A stretch of DNA of 64,000 nucleotides from contig JAWPHD010010222.1 in assembly GCA_037043455.1 (NCBI GenBank), positions 1-64,000 on the forward strand, written 5' to 3'. Source of the stretch: Cyrtodaria siliqua. Its lineage: Eukaryota > Mollusca > Bivalvia > Adapedonta > Hiatellidae. Shown here in pieces: positions 23,001 to 35,000 of the stretch; position 1 is the stretch's first letter, and each line of letters begins with the position of its first letter. The translations under genes and the position numbers were made by a program. The notes below the pieces were generated by a model. That model was not told where the DNA came from, ran no database searches, and worked only from the letters and a program-made list of their open reading frames with translations.

Positions 23001-26000
23001 GTCAGCGTTTTGTCAGTATAACAAGGTTTTTTGGACCCAGATAAATGACTTTGACAAATTACCTTTACATTTTAGTATGGTTATGTGGATGTTGTTATGA
23101 TGAGTATATATTGAAAGTTTGATGAAAAAATGAGAAAGTTATAACCAACGTTAAGTTTTTGGGAAGAAAAATATAAGTATTTAATCCATATAATGACCTT
23201 CAGTGTGACCTTGACCTTTATATTTTAGTATGGTCGTGTCGATGTTGTCATGATGAGTATATACTGAAAGTTTGATGAAGAAATATCAATAAATACTGAA
23301 AAATGAGATCCCTTTGACGGACGGAGTATCGCATTTTTCTTCGAAAAGGCAACACAAAAACAAAGAAGCACCAATAGTGGTGCGAATGTCGGACTGATTA
23401 CTTTTACTGCCCAAATCTAACATAAAAAGTGGGGAAGTTTTGGTAAAAAGCATGACATAGTTATGGTGCTTGTAACACAGATGATAAACATGTATGCCAA
23501 CTTTCAAAGTTTTCTGTCGTCTTTTTTTTGTTTTTGACCTTGAAGATAAGATGAGTAAATGTGCCAAGTTATTTTGAAATCCTACCATGCATGCAAGAGT
23601 TATGGAGTGGACATGAAATAAATTGAAGTCATGGTATATTTTTATTAACTAGTCTCTCCAGATCTAGAAACAGACATTTTACATAAGAACTGTGTTTAAC
23701 TCCAAGAACACAGATGTTGAGAGATAGCCATACAAAGTCAAGTACTGACAAGACTAGTATTGCAAGGAGTCTAAAAGGGAGACAATAAAAAAGACATAGA
23801 GCAACTCCAGCTCTAGCAGAAACAATAGTGTAGTGAGACGGGGACATACTTACTATTGTAAGCAGACCTGATGTGAGACAAAATATCTCTGGCTCAAGCA
23901 ATAGTGTAGTGAGACAGAAGGCACTATTGTAAGCCGACAATGTATTTGAGACAATATAGCAGATCTTTTCCAGCTTTGACACAAACAATAGTGTTATGAG
24001 ACAGAGGCATACTTACTATTGTGAGAAGACCAGATGTGAGACAAGATATCAGATCTTTTCCAGCTCGGGCACAAACAATAGTGTTGTGAGCCCCAGAGAC
24101 AGCTGGTCCATGGTCTGCACAAACCATTAAACACATCTCAATGAATTTTGTGGCATATTTTGGCAACCTGAAATTGGAAATAAGTTCATTAACTAATATT
24201 ATTTTAAATTTTAACACAGTATGACTAGAACTATCACTGAAGGTGATGAATACCCCTGCTTAATTCTAAGTCAAAGAAAGGGCCATAATTCTGTTATAAA
24301 TTGGGCCATCAACAATGGGTGATGTAGAGGGACATAAGGTCATCAGTTGTTATGTGTATATGAAGTTTGAAAACAACCCATTCAAACGGTCTGAGGAATG
24401 TAAGTTATAAAAATGTGTTATGTGATGTGATGGGACAACAAAAATGTGTTACACGACAGAACGTTATGGACAATGTGATTCATATATAGCCCCACTTCAC
24501 TTTTTGAAAGCACGATTATAAATATAACATTTTCTCAAGAATCCTTATTTGCTCAATGGTGAGGAAACAGAAGATCATGGGTTCAAGAGAGGCGAAAAAG
24601 TTTTAGATGCAGTGTCCAGTGTCTTTACTATCATGGCCACGGAGTAGTTGATTTTAAACCTTATTCATCTGATCTCATCAATAGCACCTGCATCCTCTGC
24701 CAACCATATAGCAGAATGAGCCCTTCTCCAATACCCATGACTAATTTACATATAAGACTATGGCTGTTATCTTTCTCATCTCTACAGTATTGCCTACCTT
24801 CTCTGGAAGCAGAGCAGAATGAGCCCTTCTCCAATACCCATACCTTATTTATATATATAGACTATGGCTGTTATCTATCTAATCTCCCTTCTCTGGAAGC
24901 AGAGCAGAATGAGCCCTTCTCCAATACCCATACCTTATTTATAAATATAGACTATGGCTGTTATCTATCTCATCTCGTCAGTATTGCCTACCTTCTCTGG
25001 AAGCAGAGCAGAATGAGCCCTTCTCCAATACCCATACCTTATTTATATATATAGACTATGGCTGTTATCTATCTAATCTCCCTTCTCTGGAAGCAGAGCA
25101 GAATGAGCCCTTCTCCAATACCCATACCTTATTTATAAATATAGACTATGGCTGTTATCTATCTCATCTCGTCAGTATTGCCTACCTTCTCTGGAAGCAG
25201 AGCAGAATGAGCCCTTCTCCAATACCCATACCTTATTTATATATATAGACTATGGCTGTTATCTATCTAATCTCCCTTCTCTGGAAGCAGAGCAGAATGA
25301 GCCCTTCTCCAATACCCATACCTTATTTATAAATATAGACTATGGCTGTTATCTATCTCATCTCGTCAGTATTGCCTACCTTCTCTGGAAGCAGAGCAGA
25401 ATGAGCCCTTCTCCAATACCCATAACTTATTTATATATATAGACTATGGCTGTTATCTATCTAATCTCCCTTCTCTGGAAGCAGAGCAAAATGAGCCCTT
25501 CTCCAATACCCATACCTTATTTATAAATAAGACTATGGCTGTTATCTTTCTTCACCCTTACCGTCTCTGGAACCAGAGCAGACTGAGCACTCCGCCAATA
25601 CCCATATCTTCCTTGAAGATGTCTGTGATTGGTATACCGGCATACAACAGCTCCTGTCCACGCTCGTCACATATACTTGTCATGAATGACGCAGGCTTAC
25701 GGATCAAACCCAGCTCCTATAATGGTAATACATACACTAGTGAATAAAATGACCTGGTTATTTTAAAATGTTCAAGTTCAGTTTATTAAAACAACTCCTT
25801 CATTCATACCATATTCTTTCAGCAAGGGAAATTGTCGTGATATGACTGAAAGACTGTTAAAATCAATGTTAAACCCCATACATACTTAAAATTCATCAAC
25901 AACATTTCATCCCTTACTACTTTAAAGAAATTAACCCTTCGAAAATGGCAAAATTACTCTACAGAACTGTTTATCAAAATGAGATATTCATAATTTTGAT

Positions 26001-29000
26001 AGAGCATCATCAAAAAAACTGACCAATCAGTGACCACAAATAAGACATACCAATACATTCTGGTAGGTGATAAACTCGGTCTTTATCCTTGATGTTCAAC
26101 CACGTTTACTGTTAAAATTAAGGTATCTACAGTGTGATTCTTTTAAAACCCTGCATATTTCAAATACCTTCATGCAAATTGATTCAATATATGAATTTTT
26201 CAAAATCAAAATCTTGAAAATTATCATCTTTTTACTCTGCCAAAGATTTTTATTTTACTATAGAACCTAAGGATAAAAACCGAGTAACACACATTTTATC
26301 ACCTACTGAAAATAAGATAAAATCTCAATATCTCTGCAACAGAAAATTATGAATAGGGTCCTACAGAAACCACAGCGTACGAACGCAATGGCATCGTAGG
26401 TCCGCACTGTACTGCAAACACAATGAAAGAGACAAACAAGAGGCCCAAGAGGGCCTGTGGACGCTCTACTGGCTAACACAGTTCTTATAACATCAATGAA
26501 GCGAGTGACTGCCATTAAAAAACAGCTTTTTAACTAAATCAAGGGCCATAACTAAAGAATCTGGTAAAGTTTGGTAAAGATCAGACGAAAATGAAGGCCC
26601 TACTGTATTAACGAGGCAAAATATAGCATTTTTAACTAAATCAAGAGCCATAACTCCTCTGTTACTAGTCCGACTGGTCCAACATAGAGTTAAAAAAAAA
26701 AAAAAAGAATTTAAAAATAAAAAATTTAAAAAAATTAAAAAAATTAAAAAATAAAAATTAACAAGAGGTCAATGACCTTGAAGCTCTACTGATTGATTTT
26801 GATTTCAGGAAGTAGTCGCTACAGACTTGTTTTTTGAAAATCTATTTTTAACCGTGGCGGCCATCTTGAATTTCTGGCCGACCTGAAATTTTGCTAAGAT
26901 CAATAAGACATTAAGAGCAACATTCCTGTGAAGTTTCATGAAAATCCGTCAGGTAGTTTCAAAGAAGTAGTCGCTACAAGTTTTCATTATATAACTCTAT
27001 GTAAACAAAGCAGCCATGTTTAAGGTCAAATCAAAACGATTTTCGACAAGGACCAACATCATGTCATACTGATCATTTTAGAAAAAGTCCCATATCAATA
27101 TCTCTTATTGTTTTGAAGAAGTAGTCGCTACAAACTTATTTATTTTAAATCTATTTTTAGCTGTGGCGGCCATCTTGAATTTCCGGCCGACCTGAATTTT
27201 TTCTAGGATCAACTAGACATCAAGAGCAACATTCCTGTGAAGTTTCATGAACATCCGTCAAGTAGTTTCAGAGGAGTAGTCGCTACAAGTTTTTACTATA
27301 TAACTCTATGTAACCAAAGATGGCCACTGGCAGCCATGTTTAACGTCGAATCAAAATAATTTTCCACAAGGATCTACATCATGTCATGCTGATCATTTTA
27401 GAAAAAGTCCCATATCAATATCACTTATAGTTTTCAAGAAGTAGTCGCTACAAACTTATTTTTTAAAAATCTATTTTTAGCTGTGACGGCCATCTTGAAT
27501 TTCCGGCCGACCTGAAATTTTGATAGGATCAATTAGACATCAAGAGCAACATTCCTGTAAAGTTTCATGACAATCCGCCAAGTAGTTTCAGAGGAGTAGT
27601 CGCTACAAGTTTTTACTATATAACTCTATGTAAACAAAGATGGCCGTTGGCAGCCATGTTTAACGTTGAATCAAAATGATTTGTGACTAGGATCAACATC
27701 ATGTAATGCTGATCATTTTAGAAAAAGTCCCATATCAATATCACTTATAGTTTACAAAGAAGTAGTCGCTACAAACTTATTTTTTAAAAATCTATTTTTA
27801 GCTGTGACGGCCATCTTGAATTTCCGGCCGACCTGAAATTTTTCTAGGATCAATTAGACATCAAGAGCAACATTCCTGTAAAGTTTCATGACAATCCGCC
27901 AAGTAGTTTCAGAGAAGTAGTCGCTACAAGTTTTTACTATGTAACTCTATGTAAACAAAGATGGCCGCTGGCAGCCATGTTTAACGTTGAATCAAAACGA
28001 TTTTTGACTAGGATCAACATCATGTCATGCTGATCATTTTAGAAAAAGTCCCATATCAATATCACTTATAGTTTTCAAGAACAAGTCGCTACAAACTTGT
28101 ATTTTAAAACTCTATTTTTAGCTTTGGCGGCCATCTTGGATTTCACATCAACATGAATTTTTGCTAGGATCAACTAGACTTTATGGGCAACATTTCTGTA
28201 AAGTTTCATGAATATCCATCCAGTAGTTTCAGCTGTGAAGTCGCTACAAATAAAAGTTTACGGACAGACAGACGGACAGACGGACGGACGGACGACGGAC
28301 GCCGCACCACGGCATAAGCTCTGCTGATCTCTGATCAGTAGAGCTAAAAATAATAATTTAAAAAAATTTAAAAAAAAAAAAAAAAGAAAAAAAAAATTAT
28401 TAAAAAAAAAAAAAAAGAAATTAAAATAAAAATATTTAAAAAAAAAAGAAATAATATAAAAAAGAAAGTCATAAAATCTGCTAAAGTTTGACAAAGTCAG
28501 ATGCAAAGTGAAGGCCCTATCGTATGACGAGGAAAATTATAGCATTTTTAACAAAATCAAGGGCCATAACTCCACTGTTACTGGTTCGATCTGGTTGTTT
28601 TTCGAACTTGACCAAGCTTTAATAAACATTAACAATCTGATAAAGTTGATGAAAAATCTTAACAAGGCAAAATATATCATTTTGAACTAAATCAAGGGCC
28701 ATAACTCCGCTGTTACCGGTCCGATATGAATGGTTTCGAACTTGTCCAAGCTTTCATTGATATTAACAATCTGATAAAGTTTGGTAAAGATCGTATGAAC
28801 AATGAAGCCCATATCGTCTTAACGAGGCAAAATATAGCATTTTTAACTAAATCAAGGGCCATAACTCCGCTGTTACTAGTCCAATATGGCTGGTTTTCGA
28901 ACTTGTTCGAGCTTTCAACGACATTAACAATCTGATAAAATTTGGTAAAGATCGGATGAACAATGAAGCCCCTATCGTCTTAACGAGGCAAAATATGGCA

Positions 29001-32000
29001 TTTTTAACTAAATCAAGGGCCATAACTCCGCTTTTACTAATCCGATACGGCTGGTTTTCAAACTTGTCCGAGCTTTCATTGATAATAACAATCTGATAAA
29101 GTTTGGTAAATATCGGATGAACAATGAAGCCCCTATCGTCTTAACGAGGCAAAATATAGCATTTTTAACTAAATCAAGGGCCATAACTCCGCTGTTACTG
29201 GTCTGATATGGCTGGTTTTCAAAATTGTTTGAGCTTGCAACGACATTAACAATCTGATAAAGATTGGTAAAGATCGGATGAACAACAAAGCCCCTATCAT
29301 CTTAACGATGCAAAAGATAGCATTTTTAACTAAATCAAGGGCCATAACTCCACTGTTACTGGTCCGATATGGCTGGTTTTCGAACTTGTCAGAGCTTTCA
29401 TTGATACTAACAATGTGGTAAAGTTTAGTAAAGATAGGATGAAAAACAAAGGCCCTATCGTCTTAACGAGGCCAAATATAGCATTTTTAACTAAATCAAG
29501 GACCATAACTCCGCTGTTACTGGTCCGATCTGGCTGGTTTTTCGAACTTGTCCGAGCTTTCATTGATATTAACAATGTGGTAAAGTTTGGTAAAGATAGG
29601 ATGAAAAATGAAGGCCCTATCGTCTTAACGAGGCAAAATACAGCAGTATAGCAATTTTAACTAAATCAAGGGCCACAACTCCGCTGTTACTTGTCCGATC
29701 TGGCTGGTTTTCGAACTCATCCGAGCTTTCATTGATATTAAGAACATTTTAAAATATGGTAAAGATCGGATGAAAAATGAAGGCCCTATCGTCTTAACGA
29801 GGTAAAAGTTAACGCCGACGACGGACGGACGACGGACAACTCGGCATCCCATAAGCTCTGCTGGCCTTTGGCCAGTAGAGCTAAAAACAACAGAAAGGGT
29901 GGTGAAGACAGGGTTACCGACTTGGAACGGTCAGTAGGCAATAAGGCCTACTGGTTAGCTTGAATCGATTTTATATGCGCACAATCCTCGCTATTATCCT
30001 GTCTTCAGTGCCCAAATAGACAAGACAGTGTAAAAAAAACTACATCCCATCAAAAGGAATTCTCTGACAATAAAGTCCACATCCAGAGAAACTAACTAAA
30101 GAAACACATACAAAATAATATCCAAGAGTTTAGATAATATAATAATGTATATGTGCCGATTAAAAGTGTTTTTTTCACAGGCTTTTAACTTTTAATACAT
30201 GCTTGAATATGCATAAAATGAATTATGAGTTGGTAGCTTTTAATTCGACGCTCCAGTTTTGGAGTTTGACCTGGCTGGTTAAAGCCGTCTATGTTGTGTT
30301 TGTATAGTTCGGATTATGCAAATATGCAAATTATATATATACCTCATCATTGTAAAATTTGGCTGTTGTTGGCGCGGTAGCTACTTTATTCAGTTTTAAT
30401 ATAATTTTAAATTCATATTATTTCAAATGAACAGTCTGGATCTGCACAATTATACTAGTGTACCACGATCTACAGCCCACATAATGTTTGGATCCAAGGA
30501 GTTTTCACTCCTGAAATATTATAAACTGAAGGTATAAAATCTTAATTTCACTAGAACTGAGGGGTAATTGTTACAGAAATATTTTCTCCCCAAAATCATA
30601 ACCAAGGAATAAAACCTTAATTCTGCAACTGCTGTGACAGATCATCTATTAAAGAAGACACAACAGTGCAACACTCATTACAGGTAGTCATAATTGCACG
30701 CCCAGAGGACAGACATGCTTAGGACTGCACTGTTACAGTTCCTTGGGACCACCTTGTTATGGCCCCTTGAGATCGCCCTGTTACTGCCTCTTTGGACTGC
30801 CCTATAACCATCCCTTAGGACTGCTCTGTTACTGCCCCTTTGGACTGCCCTATAACCATCCCTTGGGACCGCCCTGTTACTGCCCCTTTGGACTGCCCTA
30901 TAACCATCCCTTGGGACTGCCCTGTAACCGCCCTTGGGACCGCCTTGTTACCGGCCCTTTCCAACAAGTTAAAGCAGTGGAAGAAAGCAACTAGGCTGAG
31001 GTTGATACAGAAAAAGTAGGTGAAGAACAGAAGAAATAAGTTGCATTAATAATAACAATATCTTACCCTAGCCCAGGCAAAGTCCATGGGGACAGTGGGT
31101 GGGGCCTCATCTGGTTTGGGAACTATAATTCCGTCTGATACCATTTTGTCAAACACCTCCCTGAAAGCAGAAATATTTAAATAGTCACTCTGTCTAACAT
31201 GCATCAGAAATGAGCAGGGAATACTCAAATTGTCACGTTTTTAAGTACAGTCGAACCTCGATAGCTCGAAGTCAGCGGGACCATAGGGATATGTTCGAGC
31301 TATCGGTGGCTTCGAGGTATCGAGGTAACGGTAAAAACCAAAATATCTATCCGAATTTGTGTACCATCCGAAATAGTGTTACTTGTGTACGTGATGTATC
31401 GTTCTCGGTATGTTTTTTTATGTTCATGCATGTTTGTTTAAACCTCATAACGGATATATAACATGTAATTGTTACACTGAAAATACAAGAAAAACTGCAA
31501 TAATGTGTTTGTTTTATCATATATTTAAAGAAATATCACACTAATAGATTTTAACATACATTCCGGAAGTCCGAATAATGAGAACAAGGTAAGACTGGTT
31601 TCAGTACATTATTTAATTAGAAAATCAACCGTGTTTAATTTATCGTAATTAACAGTAAACGAAGTTCACTAAACATAAATTTTATCTGTCTATTATCGCT
31701 TTTCAATCATAAATGTTCGCACCTTTAACAACCAACTTTATCTGTTTTCACACTATGATCGAACTTGCTACAAACAAATACAAACGCGTCGATTACAATT
31801 AATATGGCCGACGTCGCATGGCAACAGATCATCACCTTCGATTAACCGAGGTTTAAATTCACACAAAAATGGATCTTCGGACCGAAAAAGTATTCGAGCG
31901 AGCCGGGTTATTCGAGAAATAATATTCGTATAATCGAGGTTAAATAACATTGAATTATATAGGGGTTGTGTCGGGACCGGAAAATGTGTTCGAATTACCG

Positions 32001-35000
32001 ATGGTATTCGAATCACCGGTGTTCGAGCTATCGAGGTTCGACTGTATATTAAAGGCGGATAGTGCTAAATAAAACGGAAAATGAAACAGTTAACATAGTT
32101 TACAGGAGTCTCATAACTTAGCAAGGACATTGCACAAATAAATTAATAGAATATAATAATTTGCAAAATATGCCAAATTATTCATTATTATTCATATCAC
32201 ATTAACTCTGTGAATATCTTTTCTTAGAACTTAAAGCACTTTCACCTTGTACTCTATGAATAATTACTGTGTTACCATGTTACCGTAATCACACTCGGTG
32301 GAGATATGAGATCATCTGACACTAGGTGTCGTATGAGATTATCTCACAATGGCTGAGATATTGATTGTCTTAATGGTTTTAAGCACATTTTAGGCTATAT
32401 ATGACGGTCAATTTTTTCATGGTGGAGGCAGATCACCCCCATTTTCCTGGATAAAACCAGTACTGTATACCTCCTGCCATCCGTAAAAATAAAAACTTCC
32501 TCACAAGTCGAGCTCTGAGTAGGACTCGACCCCCGCAGTGGTGATGGACGAGATGGTGTCAAATGCAGCACGGAAACTCTTATTGAGATTATCTCGGAAA
32601 CTCTTATTGAGATTATCTCGTTCTTGCTGGATAAGATATGAGAATATCTCACACTGAGTGAGAAATGAGAATATCTTTTAATAGCAGGTGAGATACGAGA
32701 CATCTCTGTTATACAGGTGAGAAAATACAATACTAAAATATTGCTAAACACAAATTAACTCTTACTTTATTAGATGTCCCAGCTCATCGAAACTTCTGGG
32801 TACATGAGCACCGGCTTCGTTTAATGCCTTGTTTTTGGCAGTAGCTGTTTCAGCATCTGCGTTGGCACACGCCCCAGCATGACCAAACTGCACCTACAAA
32901 ACAAAATATTTGAAATTATCACACAAATCTATTTTTGTAAAATTTGAAGAACCTACAAGGTCTATAGCCTTGTGAAAATAAGAAAATAACAATAATTCAT
33001 CTGTTTTACCGACCTACACAAGGACTGTCAATGTTAGCAAATACCTGGTAAAACACTAATGAACACCAGGCGTTCGCCGAGGGCATAAGGCATGTCACAA
33101 TTCTGAGAATGGATTGAGTCTCTCCCACTTGCTAAATTAACAGTTTTCATTGGTCCATTTTTATTACTGCACCTTCTTAAACCATCAAAATAGTATTAGT
33201 TTAATTTAATTGTTTCTATCATGACATCAATTTTTTTCCAAAACAAGAATGTTAGAATCTGATTTGTGAAAATCACATAAATCTTAATTTTTTTAAGTTC
33301 TACATTTTGTTTAATACTGATTATATGTAAAATGTCTTATAAAGTTGCTTTGTATAAGGCACCGGCCTTTTCTGCGACCTTTGTAGGAAATACATCTTCT
33401 TACATCAGAGATTATGATGAACAGAATCTTAAAAGCTTGTTTACATTTAATATTGATTTTATTAAGCTCAAGCAATATGATTTAAAACGAGCACCTAAAA
33501 TCACTAATAAAGGGACACAACAAATATGAACTCATTTAAAGGGACACACGTCATGGTCTTAATGTATTATTCAAACAGAAAAATTAACACCTAAATTTTT
33601 TAATCCAGTTTTGTAACTTTAAACCTGTTGGCATTCAACATGTTCAATATAAAACATAATATGTGGAAATATATTATTGGTGCAAATTAAATTACTACTA
33701 ACTATTCAAATACTTTTAATTATTAAGATAGTTTTGTAGAAAGATTAACGGGAGACAGTCATTTTGAAGGAAACAAAAGAGATTGCCATGTGTCTCTTTA
33801 AGATGCTTTATTTATGAAATTAAGAAATTAAATATAAAAGGGGTTGATGCACTATTTTCAAACAGCTTTTATTTACAGGGGCTCTGTAAAACTTGAAAAA
33901 AGTTGAAAGAATTATTAAAATACCTTCAAAAATAAATGAGATATGGCCTACTGAAAATGTACAAAGAAGCTTAAATGGAGGTGGCCATCTTGGAACGATG
34001 ACGTCATCGCGCCTTTTTACCATATATGCAATATTGACAAATATTGTTTAAAGCAAAACAAATCACTTCAAATTGATTAAAAATATATAAATGTAAAATG
34101 TGTACATTGTATGATTATTTTGCATTTGCAGTGATTTTCTTTGCTTTAAATGGTATTTTGTCAATGTGCCATATGATAGAAAAGTGTGATGACATCATCG
34201 TTCAAAGATTGCCGCCCCCATTTATGTTTTTTGCAAGTTTTCAATAGGTCATATCTCCTTCATTTTTCATGTCATTTTGATAATTGTTTAGCTTTTTTCA
34301 AGTTCTTTAGAGCCCTTTTAAATAAATGTTGTTTGAAAATAGTGCATCAACCCCTTTAAAACAATAGCCTCTAAGTTTAAAACCAAAAAAACACAAGATT
34401 GGGTACCTCAGAGGTGAACATTTTGGCGCAAGTTCCTATACACCATGCCACAACAGGTTTGGTCACCCTTCCTTCTGACATTGCCTTAATCAAGCTGTAT
34501 TCTTCAACACCCCCAACCTGCAAACATACAAATGTATAACAGTAGCATAACAAGAAGAAACTGATGCAAAGCACAAGGTGGCGCAAAATGTTTTCAAAAG
34601 GAGGAAATGTGTATTTATTTGCAAATTTTTATTATTTAACAACAAAAAGGTAGAAATATTTTAAAAGTTATATGGCAACAGTAAGCAATATTAACTTGAG
34701 AACAAAGGCACATACTTAAGATATCAAAACATATTGAAGTGTTTGCATTAACTGCTGATGATATATATTTCTAGAATGTTATGAAGATTTTTAGAATATT
34801 GAGGTAGTTTGAATTAAGTAAAAAAAATATCAAAAAAGAAGTTAGTCAATGGCTATGTACTCGGCAAACAAAACCATGTGATCGTCTATACATTCGGAGG
34901 CGCTCCACAGGGTATTTGTTATCTCCCTTGGATTGGTACCCGGTCCAACAGTTAACAATCTATCGAGACCGGGCACCTGAAACATCATGTGGTATCTGTT

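Larger units (their letters stand above)
26435..29887 (+). mobile_element. pearl/CvA-like element type B, split by a nested copy of type A
   Basis: The left end AACAAGAGGCCCAAGAGGGC at 26435 and the right end (GACG tract, hairpin GCTCTGCTGGCC / GGCCAGTAGAGC, CTAAAAA) at 29887 bound core units of about 160 bases. Each unit has AAATCAAGGGCCATAACTCC, GAGCTTTCATTGAT and GATCGGATGAA. About two units lie before and eight after an insertion at 26760-28350 with its A-rich flanks. Confidence 0.8.

Noticed and set aside
28508..29852. Frames around 28.5-29.9 kb with [13 protein letters not shown] repeats
   Set aside because: They fall in the 160-bp core units of the type B element and shift frame between units.
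30743..30994. Frame with GLPYNHPLG repeats
   Set aside because: It is the 48-bp minisatellite read through; no homology to a structural protein can be claimed.
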